A stretch of 64,000 bases of DNA from Sipunculus nudus. Lineage: Eukaryota; Annelida; Sipuncula; Golfingiida; Sipunculidae. Made by a program: the position numbers and the translations under genes. This document shows, piece after piece, positions 9,532 to 18,747 of this stretch. The notes below the pieces were generated by a model. The model had not been told where the DNA came from. It made no database searches and saw only the letters and a list, made by a program, of their open reading frames with translations. Every line of letters begins with the position of its first letter. Position 1 is the first letter of the stretch. The stretch is from the NCBI GenBank assembly GCA_026874595.1, contig JAPPUL010000068.1, positions 1,563,001-1,627,000 of the forward strand, read 5' to 3'.

Positions 9532-10506
9532 ATGAATAGAATAAATTATTTGTATAGATTTGAGGATATAAATGTATTAATGCTATTAGAAATGCTAAAG
9601 GAAGGGATAAAAAGGGTATGCGGGCTTGAAGTAAAAAGACTAAAAGAGCTAAATGGTTTAGGGATATCATCAAGAAGCTATATAGGGGTAGGAGCAGATG
9701 GGCGTAAATATTTCATAAAGCTATACGAGAGAGAAAGTTATAAGAAAGTACGTTATGAGTTAGAAGTATTAAAATACTTACGCAGCAATGGTTTTGACGT
9801 AGCATGCGACATAGGGTATGGAGTATTACGTATAAATGAGAAGCCGCTGGTAATATTTGAGTATGTAAAGGGAGAATATCCCAAGAGAATAGATAAAGAG
9901 ATAATAAGAGAGGTGGGTAAATTTCTTGGTAGATTACACAGAGTAGAAGTCGAATTATTGTCAAAAGGGCTACAGGAAGGTATAAAGGGGGAGGGGGTAG
10001 AAAATAGTTTTTATAAAATGAATAAAGAGGTGTTTGAGAGATGGGGAGGTATGGAGGGAAGTTTAGATGTAGAGCGTATATTGCGACATAAGTTTATGCT
10101 ACTAGAAGAAAGAAATGGTCTAAGTGAGAAAGTATTTTTGCATGGAGATTTATTTCCAGACAACACCTATTTTGTAGGAAATAAACTATATAAGGTACTA
10201 GATTTTGCAAGTTATTTATATGGGCCAAAATACTTTGATCTAGGGGTGGTGGTATTAAGTTGGTGTATGGATAGTAAAGGGATAAGAGATGATTTGTATA
10301 TGGAATTAATGTGTGGTTATAATATGAGCGCAAGAAAGCGTATAAATTATGAAGATATAGTATTATGGGAGTGGATTAAGCTAAGCGCGCTATATTTTGG
10401 ACTTAGACGTTATATACTATCCAAAAGCAAAGGAGAGGAAAGACTTAATGGAAGGAGCTACGAAGAATATATTATGAAGTATAAACAACTGGAGGCAGTT
10501 TTTTAA
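9532..10506 (+). CDS. Homoserine kinase II-like phosphotransferase (APH fold)
   Basis: Aminoglycoside phosphotransferase/choline kinase fold. The N-lobe has GLGISSRSYIGVGADGRKYFIK and VIFEYVKG; the catalytic loop is FLHGDLFPDNTYF at about residues 201-213, followed by the metal-binding LDFAS. The sequence around that loop, including FDLGVVVLSWCMD, closely resembles type II homoserine kinases (threonine synthesis), so that is my best call. Other small-molecule kinases share the fold. The region just upstream is purine-rich with gaggaa and aagcaaagagg repeats and contains no clear spaced ribosome site. Confidence 0.72.
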   Translation: MNRINYLYRFEDINVLMLLEMLKEGIKRVCGLEVKRLKELNGLGISSRSYIGVGADGRKYFIKLYERESYKKVRYELEVLKYLRSNGFDVACDIGYGVLRINEKPLVIFEYVKGEYPKRIDKEIIREVGKFLGRLHRVEVELLSKGLQEGIKGEGVENSFYKMNKEVFERWGGMEGSLDVERILRHKFMLLEERNGLSEKVFLHGDLFPDNTYFVGNKLYKVLDFASYLYGPKYFDLGVVVLSWCMDSKGIRDDLYMELMCGYNMSARKRINYEDIVLWEWIKLSALYFGLRRYILSKSKGEERLNGRSYEEYIMKYKQLEAVF

Positions 10507-10644
10507 AAAAGTAATTATGAGAATAAAAGAGGTCTTGAATTATGAGTAATAATTATTATCTTGTAAACAAGTTTATGCTAAAGAATATTATAAAAGCTAG
10601 TTATACTAAACAATTAAAAGTAAATAGAAAAAGAAGGAGAATAG

Positions 10645-11268
10645 ATGTCAGTATATGTACCAACAGTCCATGAGCAATCGAGTCGAGGCGAAAGATATTT
10701 TGATTTATATTCAAGACTATTAAAGGATAGGATAGTATTTATTCAATCATTTATAAATGAGGTAACAGCAAATATAGTGGTAGGACAATTGTTGTTTTTA
10801 GAAGCAGATGATCCTGATAAGGACATATATTTGTATATAAATACGCCAGGAGGGTCAGTAACAGGAGGTCTTGCAATATATGATACAATACAATATGTAA
10901 AGCCGGATGTCCAAACAATATGTATAGGGGAGGCAAGTAGTATGGGAGCATTGCTTTTAGCAAGTGGTGCAAAGGGTAAAAGATATTCTTTGCCGCACTC
11001 AAGGATAATGATTCATCAGCCACTTGGCGGGGCAACGGGACAAGCCACAGATATAGAAATCCAGGCAAACGAGCTTATACGGATAAGGAATATAATAAAC
11101 GAGATATTGATACGCCACACAGGCAATAGTCTTGAAACGATAGAAAGAGATACAGACAGAGATTTTTTCATGAGTGCGCGTGAGTCTCAAGAATATGGGA
11201 TAATAGACACAGTAATAGAAAGGTCTGAGGATACGAGTGATCTTGAGGCAGCAGCGATAAAGAAGTGA
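10645..11268 (+). CDS. clpP: ATP-dependent Clp protease proteolytic subunit
   Basis: Serine protease chamber of the ClpXP machine. The catalytic triad is visible as Ser99 in EASSMGA, His124 in MIHQPLGG and Asp169 in [12 protein letters not shown]. The hydrophobic substrate-channel strand [17 protein letters not shown] is intact. The length of 207 residues is typical. A good purine-rich site (agaaggaga) precedes the ATG. clpX follows 72 bases downstream, the common clpP-clpX order. tig is not upstream. Confidence 0.97.
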   Translation: MSVYVPTVHEQSSRGERYFDLYSRLLKDRIVFIQSFINEVTANIVVGQLLFLEADDPDKDIYLYINTPGGSVTGGLAIYDTIQYVKPDVQTICIGEASSMGALLLASGAKGKRYSLPHSRIMIHQPLGGATGQATDIEIQANELIRIRNIINEILIRHTGNSLETIERDTDRDFFMSARESQEYGIIDTVIERSEDTSDLEAAAIKK

Positions 11269-11340
11269 GCTAGTTAAAAGAAAGTAAAGAAGAGATAAAA
11301 GAGAAGGATAACCTAAAAGTAGTATAGGCTAGGAGAAGAT

Positions 11341-12699
11341 ATGAAAAAGGGTGATGGGTTTAAATCGGATTATGAGGCACAATGTTCATTTTGTGGACGT
11401 AGTCAAGAGAAAGTAGACAAATTGATAGCAGGCTATGGGGTATTTATATGCGATGGATGCGTGGAAGCTTGTAGAGATATAATAATAGAGAACAGTAGCA
11501 AAGGGAGAAAAGAGATAGAAGAGGGAGATATAAAGAAGCCTAAAGCAATAAAATCGATATTAGATGAATATGTTATATTGCAAGATGAGGCTAAGAAGAT
11601 TTTATCGGTAGCAGTATATAATCATTTCAAAAGGATATTGTTAAAACAAGAGAAAATAAAAGCGCGTAGTAAAGGAGGACTAATAGATAAGGTAGAAAAA
11701 GATGAAGTTGTGCTTGAGAAGAGCAATATATTGTTAATAGGGAATACAGGCACAGGGAAGACGTTGCTAGCACGGACCCTGGCAAAGATATTAGATGTTC
11801 CATTTGCGATGGTAGACGCAACGACTTTAACAGAGGCAGGATATGTAGGAGAGGATGTAGAAAATATATTATTAAAATTGATCCAAAACGCAAGTAAAGG
11901 AGATGGAAATGATATAAAGGAAGCAGTAGCAGATGCAGAAGTTGGGATAATCTATATAGATGAGATAGACAAGATAGGGCGGAAGACGGAAAACGCTTCA
12001 ATAACTCGTGATGTGTCTGGCGAAGGAGTACAACAAGCATTATTAAAGATAATAGAGGGGACAGTAGCATCAGTGCCGCCACATGGAGGGAGGAAGCATC
12101 CGCACCAAGAGTTGTTAAAGATAGATACAACAAATATACTATTTATAGTGGGGGGAGCATTTATAGGGCTTGATAAGATAATCCAATCTCGTTTAGGAAA
12201 GAATACGGTAGGTTTTGTAAGTGGTGCTGATAAAGAACGACAAGGGCTTAAAAGTAGATATATAGGCGGGATGCATAATAAAGAGCGTAATACAGGTAGT
12301 ATATTAAAGTATGTAGTACCTGATGATTTAGTAAAATACGGGTTAATCCCTGAGTTTATAGGGCGCTTACCTTCTGTAACGTCGCTTGACAATTTAGACA
12401 GGCAAGCCTTGGTGCGAATATTGACGGAGCCGAAGAATGCATTAATAAAGCAGTATAAGAAGATTTTTGAGATGGAAGGGGTTGAACTTGAATTTACAGA
12501 CGATGCTCTTGATACGATAGGGGAACAGGCTTTAAATCAAAAGACGGGCGCACGTGGTCTTAAGTTTATATTAGAAGATGTTATGCTTGAATTAATGTAT
12601 GAGATACCCTCTTCTGAAGCTAAGAAGGTAGTCATTACAAAAGAGGTGATAGAAAAAAAAGAGGATCCTCTTATTGTTTTTAATAAGAAATCAGCTTAG
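11341..12699 (+). CDS. clpX: ATP-dependent Clp protease ATPase subunit ClpX
   Basis: AAA+ unfoldase that feeds tagged proteins to ClpP. The N-terminal zinc-binding domain has Cys15, Cys18, Cys37 and Cys40. Walker A is GNTGTGKT at about 134-141, Walker B is IIYIDEIDK, and the GYVGEDV pore loop, sensor residues in FIGRLP and the C-terminal [11 protein letters not shown] motif are present. At 452 residues it is longer than the usual 410-430; the extra length is a basic, Lys/Glu-rich insertion just before Walker A (about residues 100-125). It ends 9 bases from the convergent MCE gene. Confidence 0.97.
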   Translation: MKKGDGFKSDYEAQCSFCGRSQEKVDKLIAGYGVFICDGCVEACRDIIIENSSKGRKEIEEGDIKKPKAIKSILDEYVILQDEAKKILSVAVYNHFKRILLKQEKIKARSKGGLIDKVEKDEVVLEKSNILLIGNTGTGKTLLARTLAKILDVPFAMVDATTLTEAGYVGEDVENILLKLIQNASKGDGNDIKEAVADAEVGIIYIDEIDKIGRKTENASITRDVSGEGVQQALLKIIEGTVASVPPHGGRKHPHQELLKIDTTNILFIVGGAFIGLDKIIQSRLGKNTVGFVSGADKERQGLKSRYIGGMHNKERNTGSILKYVVPDDLVKYGLIPEFIGRLPSVTSLDNLDRQALVRILTEPKNALIKQYKKIFEMEGVELEFTDDALDTIGEQALNQKTGARGLKFILEDVMLELMYEIPSSEAKKVVITKEVIEKKEDPLIVFNKKSA

Positions 12700-12708
12700 C
12701 GTTAATGT

Positions 12709-13509
12709 TTAGTATGGTCCTTGTTTTGTAACTTGGGTTTTTATTAGTGGATGTGTTTTCAGTTCCTTTGTAATTTGCTTTACATTACTTATTATTTGTT
12801 TTAAGTCCTTGCCCATTTTCTCATCTTTTAATACTCTCCCTATAGGTTTATTTATATCGTTTATATCTTGTGCTATAATGTTTAGGGTTTTAACAAGTTT
12901 ATTTGTATTGACTATTGCATTATTTAGCTTGTCTGACGATTCATATAAATTTGTGATGGCGCTTTGCATTTCTTTACTTTGTAAATGAGTCCTTATCTCC
13001 TTTAAGATTACACCCAGATCTTCGATTATTCCTTTATCTATTTTATCCATAGCTTTGTCTAATTTGTTTATTATTGAATTTATATTCTGAGTACTTTCTG
13101 CGTGAAAGAGAGGAATTTCCTTTCCATCTGCTAACTTTGTCGTTTCTCTTTTTTTATAGGTTTGAGAATCAAAAGATATTGATAGATACTTTTCTCCTAA
13201 AAGGCTTGCACTGTTTACCTTGAATTTAGGCTTTTTGGACTTTATTAACTCGTTTATTGTTTCATCGTAGATTATTATCTTTGCCTCGGCTTTATCTACA
13301 TTGTGGTATAAATCTAATACCGTTCCTATCCGTATCCCCCCAAATAGCTTTACATGTCCTCCTTCAAGTAAATTATCAAGAAAATCAAAACGTACTACAT
13401 AATGTTTGCCTTCCCTCTCAAAACTTATATCCTTTATGAAGAATATTGCTATAAATAAACTGATAAGCGAAAGTAAGAAAGTAATTCCTATCTTTATTTC
13501 GTTTTTCAT
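12709..13509 (-). CDS. MlaD-type MCE-domain protein
   Basis: Periplasmic, N-terminally anchored lipid-transport component. The first 25 residues are a membrane anchor (KIGITFLLSLISLFIAIFFI). An MCE domain follows at about 35-115, with GGHVKLFGGIRIGTVLDLY and SLLGEKYLSISF as hallmarks. The rest is helical and Lys/Asn-rich, as in MlaD relatives that form a tube. No MlaE or MlaF gene lies next to it. The upstream neighbour on the same strand is the tRNA nucleotidyltransferase gene, 73 bases away. Confidence 0.85.
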   Translation of the reverse strand: MKNEIKIGITFLLSLISLFIAIFFIKDISFEREGKHYVVRFDFLDNLLEGGHVKLFGGIRIGTVLDLYHNVDKAEAKIIIYDETINELIKSKKPKFKVNSASLLGEKYLSISFDSQTYKKRETTKLADGKEIPLFHAESTQNINSIINKLDKAMDKIDKGIIEDLGVILKEIRTHLQSKEMQSAITNLYESSDKLNNAIVNTNKLVKTLNIIAQDINDINKPIGRVLKDEKMGKDLKQIISNVKQITKELKTHPLIKTQVTKQGPY

Positions 13510-13582
13510 ACTCTTTTTAAACCTTTATAACCTTCTAAAAAATCTTATACTATAGTACTTAATATAATAACTTCTTTAATAA

Positions 13583-14821
13583 CTACTTTAACTTAAACTT
13601 CTTTCTTATATATAACGAAGCTTCTTCTTTACTCTTTATCCTTCCTGATAATTGCATGTCTTCTATTTCATACAATATGTTTTTAAACAAAGGACTTGGC
13701 CTAAATCCAAGTTTTATAAGCTCTTTTCCATCTATTACATGCTCTGGATATAAATCCTCTTTACGATTATACTCTTTAAGCTTAAGCTTTGCATATTTAT
13801 AACTACTTAAATCATTGCCCATAACCATATTCAAAGCTCTATACAACTCAAGAGCACATATGAAATATTCTCTTCTTATAAGCCGTTTTAATTTGCTTAT
13901 TTTAAGTTTCTTTATAGAGTCTATCTCACCAATATAGTTAAGTAAACTATAAACATATTGTTGCTCTTTATTTGTAAAATTTAACTCTTTACTAATATTT
14001 AGTATATAATCTTTGCCAAATCTTTCGTATACCTTATATAGCAAGCATGCAAATACTTGTTCAAATGATTCTTTCTTTAACTCCTTTAGTACTTTGATTG
14101 TATATTCTATCGCCTCTTCTTTATCTTCTAGTTCGTATATATTTGGTATTAGCTTTTTTAGTAAACCTGATTTTGCAAGTAGTTGGACCCCTTTATCTGC
14201 ATTTTCGCATGTGAGCAGCTTTATAAGTTCATCGCGTATTCTCTCTTTGCTTACTACTTTTATCTCTTTTGAAAGCAATATTATAGCAGCCCATGTCTTA
14301 TCTTCTATTTCGTAGTTTAGCAGCGTTGCAAAGCGTATTGCTCGAAGTAAGCGCAATTTGTCATCTGTAAAGCGTTTTATTGGGTCTCCTATGCACTTTA
14401 TTTCTTTCTCTTTAAGCGATTTATACCCTCCTACAAAGTCAAGCAGTCTGTCTTCTATTGGGTCGTAGAGCATACCGTTTATTGTAAAATCTCGCCTTAA
14501 TACATCTTCTTTTGCGTTTGATGGATAGATCTTTGAAGGACGTCGGCCATCGTAATACTTACCATCACGACGGAAGGTTGCAACTTCATAATGAACCCCT
14601 GACATAACTACTATTACAACACCAAACTGTACCCCAACTTCTATTGTATATTTGAATAGCCTTTTTATATCATCTGGTCGTGCACTCGTTGCAATATCTA
14701 TATCTTTATACCTCTTCCCAAGCAGTTTGTCCCGTACGCAGCCTCCTGCAAAATAGGCATCATATCCATTAGCTTGTAACTTTTTTACTATTTTTATTGC
14801 TTTATGCTCTATTTGCTCCAT
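13583..14821 (-). CDS. cca: tRNA nucleotidyltransferase / poly(A) polymerase family protein
   Basis: Class II nucleotidyltransferase that most likely adds or repairs the CCA end of tRNAs. The head domain shows YFAGGCVRDKLLG, the metal-binding DIDIATSA, EVATFRRDGKYYDGRRP and RRDFTINGMLYDP. The neck has LRLLRAIRFA. Neither tRNA gene in this window encodes CCA, which fits a need for this enzyme. From sequence alone, CCA-adding enzyme and poly(A) polymerase cannot be fully separated, so the gene symbol is provisional. Length 412 aa is normal. Confidence 0.9.
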   Translation of the reverse strand: MEQIEHKAIKIVKKLQANGYDAYFAGGCVRDKLLGKRYKDIDIATSARPDDIKRLFKYTIEVGVQFGVVIVVMSGVHYEVATFRRDGKYYDGRRPSKIYPSNAKEDVLRRDFTINGMLYDPIEDRLLDFVGGYKSLKEKEIKCIGDPIKRFTDDKLRLLRAIRFATLLNYEIEDKTWAAIILLSKEIKVVSKERIRDELIKLLTCENADKGVQLLAKSGLLKKLIPNIYELEDKEEAIEYTIKVLKELKKESFEQVFACLLYKVYERFGKDYILNISKELNFTNKEQQYVYSLLNYIGEIDSIKKLKISKLKRLIRREYFICALELYRALNMVMGNDLSSYKYAKLKLKEYNRKEDLYPEHVIDGKELIKLGFRPSPLFKNILYEIEDMQLSGRIKSKEEASLYIRKKFKLK

Positions 14822-14980
14822 ATTCTTTTGGTTATTTGTTTAACTTATTTTATATGCAATATATTGTCATTGCAATAGTAATATAGTATTTTAATTTATT
14901 ATCTGTTTTTAGTAAATTTATAGTGTTTTTACTATAATATTTATGTGTTAATATATTAATCTTATTAAAGAAATGTTCTT

Positions 14981-15541
14981 ATGAAAGAAATATTTAAAAC
15001 TTTTGTTTTAAGCTCTTGTGAAAAAAGGGATGCATTGGCACATAAAAACTATGACATAAACAAAGCCCCTCATAAAGATGATAATCCGAGTATAGAAAGT
15101 ATAGAAGAAGGGCATAGTGATAGTTTAAAAGATAAAGCACAAACTCCTTTTATAGATTTCGACTTTGCCCCCATAGACCATGATGAACCTCTCTATTCAA
15201 AACCTTATAATAAAGACAATCCTCCTTCAGAATTAGATAGCCTTGGGTCTCTTAATTTGTTCAATTATGAAGATGATGGTTATAACTCAGATTCAAAAAC
15301 TTATGATACTTTATTAGAGCCTATTAAAGATAGTGAGCATATTAAAAGCAATAAAGATAATATTGAAGATTCTAAAGAATATGCTCTTAGCCTATCTAGC
15401 GAAGAACTAGATAACTTGAGGAGTGTATTTAAAACTTTAGATGACCTATTTATTAATTTGCCTGATGAGGTTATTAGAGAATTTACTATGTCTTCAATGT
15501 ATATTCGGTATAATAACTTGCTAGACAAGCTAGGAATATAA
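14981..15541 (+). CDS. Unknown acidic protein with a conserved-looking C-terminal helix block
   Basis: I do not recognise this 186-residue protein. Residues 20-135 are acidic, Ser/Asp/Asn-rich and probably disordered. The last 50 residues look folded, with SSEELDNLRSVFKTLDDLF followed by LPDEVIREFTMSSMYIRYNNLLDKLG, a pattern I associate with short C-terminal motifs in other uncharacterised bacterial proteins. There is no signal peptide. The 3' end overlaps the convergent LptF/G gene by 56 bases. An AT-rich promoter-like region with TATAAT lies about 45 bases upstream, next to a small inverted repeat (TATAGT...ACTATA). Confidence 0.65.
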   Translation: MKEIFKTFVLSSCEKRDALAHKNYDINKAPHKDDNPSIESIEEGHSDSLKDKAQTPFIDFDFAPIDHDEPLYSKPYNKDNPPSELDSLGSLNLFNYEDDGYNSDSKTYDTLLEPIKDSEHIKSNKDNIEDSKEYALSLSSEELDNLRSVFKTLDDLFINLPDEVIREFTMSSMYIRYNNLLDKLGI

Positions 15542-16982
15542 GTATCTTTACCTTATCCACGTTTTTCTTATTTAAGAAAACTCTTTTTAATAATATCTTT
15601 AATCTAATGTAGCCTTCAATTATAGCATCTTTAACGCTGTCTCTACCACTTAGCTTTAAACCAGATAATATGCATCCTAGAGGATAGATTATAAGCGATG
15701 GTAGCCAACCAGACGTAAATGCAGAGAGAATGTTTTGTTTGATTAAAAATTCTCCTACAAAAACTATTAGGAAAAATAGCAGTATTATTATTATGCTTAT
15801 TCCAAGTCCAAATGTTTTCCCAGCTCGCTTGGCAAAAATACCTAAAGGGCCTCCAAGTATTGCAAAAGCACATGCTATTGCTGCAAAGCTTAACTTCCTG
15901 TGAAATAAGAACTCCTCATATTGTATATTATCTTTTGTGCTATTACTTAATATGCTCTTTTGTACTTCTATAGTATAACGTTTAATTTGTATATTTACTT
16001 TCTTACGTGCTCTTCTATGCTTTAATTGTTGCTTTTTATAGCTTTCATCTGTCTTATCAGCAGCTTCTGTTTGCTTCTTGAAGCTTTTATAATCTTGGTC
16101 TATTTTTATTTGGTTCACCTTAAATATAGCTATTGAGTGTATTTTATCTATAGTACTCATTGTATAGTATGACTTTTTAGATTCTATCTCTTGTGCAAAT
16201 TCCGTCAAACTCCATAATATATTACCGCCAGGCAGCTCTGAGGAATACTCTTGGTCAGGTATATATATAGTTTGTGTAGTTATAAATTGCTCATCAAATG
16301 AGGCTTTCTTCTTTTTGGCATCTGTTGTATTTAAAGGCTGACTTACAGAATTATAAAGTACTAATGGGAAAACATTGTATTTATGGTCTTTTCCAAGCAG
16401 CATACCTTTGGGAGCAAATATTATTCTATCTTCTGTATTATAATTTATTCTTACGTTTTGCAATTCCTTAGTTTCTGGGTCTACGTGGTCAACGGTTATG
16501 CTTGTGTTATCTATTGTATTATAGGAATTATTCTTTGCAAGCTCTGCAGCTGGGTTTTCATGATATATCTCTATTTTTGATTTTATATATTCCTTTATCC
16601 CAGGCGGATATATGTATTCATAAAAGAATAAAGAAAAGGCACTTATAAATAGTCCAAATATTACAACGGGTAAAAATATCTTTAATAAACTTACTCCACA
16701 AGACCTCATTGCTATTATTTCGCTATCATCAGATAATCTGCCTATTGCAAGTAATGCAGCTATTATTACTGCTATGGGTAGTGTTATTTGTAGTATTAGA
16801 GGTAAGTATAAAACCAAAAGAGACAAAGCTTTTATCCAGGATGTCCCATGTTCTACAGAAAGCTTTATTACATAAAAAAGATGTCCTATAAGTATTACGG
16901 AGGTTAAAAATCCAACCCCTATCAAATAGTTTGGGATTATTTCTCTTGTAATGTATCTTGTTAGAATAAATCTTTCTCTCAT
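15486..16982 (-). CDS. LptF/LptG family permease (YjgP/YjgQ)
   Basis: Inner-membrane subunit of the LPS export ABC transporter LptBFG. The N-terminal block LTRYITREIIPNYLIGVGFLTSVIL and LPLILQITLPIAVIIAALLAIGRLSDDSEIIAMRSCGVS (two pieces) is the family signature. A large periplasmic domain follows, and three more membrane segments lie after LSFAAIACAFAILGGPLGIFA. The protein is long (498 aa) because of an inserted Lys-rich stretch in the periplasmic part and a C-terminal extension. It starts one base after the lysK stop, so the two form an operon. Which of LptF or LptG it is cannot be decided. Confidence 0.88.
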   Translation of the reverse strand: MRERFILTRYITREIIPNYLIGVGFLTSVILIGHLFYVIKLSVEHGTSWIKALSLLVLYLPLILQITLPIAVIIAALLAIGRLSDDSEIIAMRSCGVSLLKIFLPVVIFGLFISAFSLFFYEYIYPPGIKEYIKSKIEIYHENPAAELAKNNSYNTIDNTSITVDHVDPETKELQNVRINYNTEDRIIFAPKGMLLGKDHKYNVFPLVLYNSVSQPLNTTDAKKKKASFDEQFITTQTIYIPDQEYSSELPGGNILWSLTEFAQEIESKKSYYTMSTIDKIHSIAIFKVNQIKIDQDYKSFKKQTEAADKTDESYKKQQLKHRRARKKVNIQIKRYTIEVQKSILSNSTKDNIQYEEFLFHRKLSFAAIACAFAILGGPLGIFAKRAGKTFGLGISIIIILLFFLIVFVGEFLIKQNILSAFTSGWLPSLIIYPLGCILSGLKLSGRDSVKDAIIEGYIRLKILLKRVFLNKKNVDKVKILIFLACLASYYTEYTLKT

Positions 16983-18557
16983 TTATAAACTGTTTAGCTT
17001 TAAAGCTTCTTTAAATCTATTACGGATAAACGGATAATCAAGGCCTGATAATAGAGTACCTATACGTGGCCCTTGCTTTTTACCAATAAATAACATGTAT
17101 ATAATTTTAAACCCCTCACTTGCCTTAAGCCCAACTTTTTGGGTTGCCTCATATACCCCCTGATGTATCTCTTCTGCACTTAAATTCTCCCTTTCAAATA
17201 TTTCTAACACTGCCTTTATAAATAATTTGCTTTGAGCATTTAATTCCTCTTTAAGCTCTTTACTAACTCTCTCTTTTAAAGAGAATATATGATGCTCCCC
17301 TGCACACTTTGAAAGCCAGCGTTTTGAATACTTTATCCTAACTTCTACCGTCGATATATCTTCTTCTGATAAAGCTTCTCCTTTCATCTTACATACTTTT
17401 GATTTTACATCCACTCCAGGAATTTGAACTAGTGTTGCTATTGTTGAAAATCTAGGATAAAAACTCTTTTTCAAACTCTTTTTAACGTCGTTTATTTGGG
17501 CATATTCAAAGGCCTTAACAAGCTCTTCTTTTTCAGAATCATTGTCAAAAAATACATTACCCAACCTGTCATACTCATCAAATAATCTTGGTATGGTATC
17601 TCCTTCTGGAGCAAAATCTATTATCGATGTAGGACTATATCTTATCATCAAAAAGATAAGTAGCTCAGGAGGCAGTAAATAAGATATATCCGTACTACTT
17701 GAGCCTATCCCTTTTGATGAACTCATTTTCTTTTTGCCAGTAAGAAAAAACTCATAGGGTATGTTATAAGGCGCCTTTTTATTAAAAAGTTCTTTGTATA
17801 TTGCACTTGACACATCTCTTGAGCCGCCCTTTGAACTGTGATCTTTACCCGCACCTTCTACACTAACCTTTAGAATATTCCATTTGCCAACCCATTCAAG
17901 TTTCCAAGGTAATTTAGCACGTCCATCAAATGGACTTGTCTTACCTTTATAGCCACATCCAACTGCCCATTTAACTAACGACTTCTCACATGTGTATTCC
18001 ACTTCCTTACCGTCAAAATTGCTTACAAGCGTCGTTCCTATCTTTCCACACTCCTCGCATATAACTTGTAAAGGATGCCAATCAAAACGCTTTTTTGAAC
18101 CACTTACTTTGTAATATATCTCTTTAATTCTAGCTTCGTTATTAAGTAGTATTTCTATAGTCTCATTCATCTTCCCGCTTTTATAAAACTCGCTCATCCT
18201 ATACATAGTTGGATATATCCCAAGAGAATTATATACCTCGGCAAACTCACTCATATAATACTCTGCAAAACTACCCTTAAAAGACTCATCAGGCGAGGGC
18301 ACATGACAAAGTGGTTTGCCCATATACTCCTTCCACTTATCGTCAATCCCAAAAGGAAGCTCATCAACAGGATCATAATCATCAACTCCATAGTAGAATG
18401 TTGGATTTTTATCATTGCGTTTTAAAGCTTTGTATATGGCATCGTGGATAACAACTCCTCGTAAGGAGCCTATATGTACGCGCCCGGATGGCGTTTTAGA
18501 ATCGTTTATTACTTCGTTTTGTCCAAGTTCGCTTTCTATTTTATCTATCCAAAACAT
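16983..18557 (-). CDS. lysK: Class I lysyl-tRNA synthetase
   Basis: Charges tRNA-Lys with lysine, using the class I Rossmann architecture found in archaea and a minority of bacteria rather than the common class II enzyme. The HIGH-like motif is HIGS at residues 28-31 within TPSGRVHIGSLRG. The KMSKS-like motif is KKMSSSKG at about 275-282. A zinc-type Cys pair (CEECG) is seen near residue 168. Length 524 aa is normal for the family. The downstream lptF/G-like gene abuts it directly. No class II LysRS is in the window. Confidence 0.95.
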   Translation of the reverse strand: MFWIDKIESELGQNEVINDSKTPSGRVHIGSLRGVVIHDAIYKALKRNDKNPTFYYGVDDYDPVDELPFGIDDKWKEYMGKPLCHVPSPDESFKGSFAEYYMSEFAEVYNSLGIYPTMYRMSEFYKSGKMNETIEILLNNEARIKEIYYKVSGSKKRFDWHPLQVICEECGKIGTTLVSNFDGKEVEYTCEKSLVKWAVGCGYKGKTSPFDGRAKLPWKLEWVGKWNILKVSVEGAGKDHSSKGGSRDVSSAIYKELFNKKAPYNIPYEFFLTGKKKMSSSKGIGSSSTDISYLLPPELLIFLMIRYSPTSIIDFAPEGDTIPRLFDEYDRLGNVFFDNDSEKEELVKAFEYAQINDVKKSLKKSFYPRFSTIATLVQIPGVDVKSKVCKMKGEALSEEDISTVEVRIKYSKRWLSKCAGEHHIFSLKERVSKELKEELNAQSKLFIKAVLEIFERENLSAEEIHQGVYEATQKVGLKASEGFKIIYMLFIGKKQGPRIGTLLSGLDYPFIRNRFKEALKLNSL

Positions 18558-18713
18558 TTATTTACAAGTCCTTTCTTTTTTTAATAATATGTCCATAAAA
18601 CACATACTTACACGCTTATATTAATAAGGTATTTTATATAATAATATAATAAGATAGAATGTTAGTTAGTTAATTTGCGGATAAGGAACTTCTTAGTACG
18701 TATTACGTTCCTT

Positions 18714-18747
18714 AGTATAAGGATTTCATTAGTATAAGGATTTCATT
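18714..18747 (+). repeat. Two tandem 17-bp repeats directly before the bioF start
   Basis: The unit agtataaggatttcatt occurs twice without a gap, and a partial third copy precedes it. Each unit contains aagga, so the ribosome-binding sequence is duplicated; the proximal copy is about 8 bases from the GTG start. Confidence 0.9.

Noticed and set aside
9353-9673. Leu/Phe-rich 106-aa minus-strand frame
   Set aside because: It is the antisense of purine-rich low-complexity DNA and overlaps the start of the kinase gene; composition explains it.
10542-10673. 43-codon ORF just before clpP
   Set aside because: It overlaps the clpP ribosome site and start, and its composition is that of the intergenic DNA.
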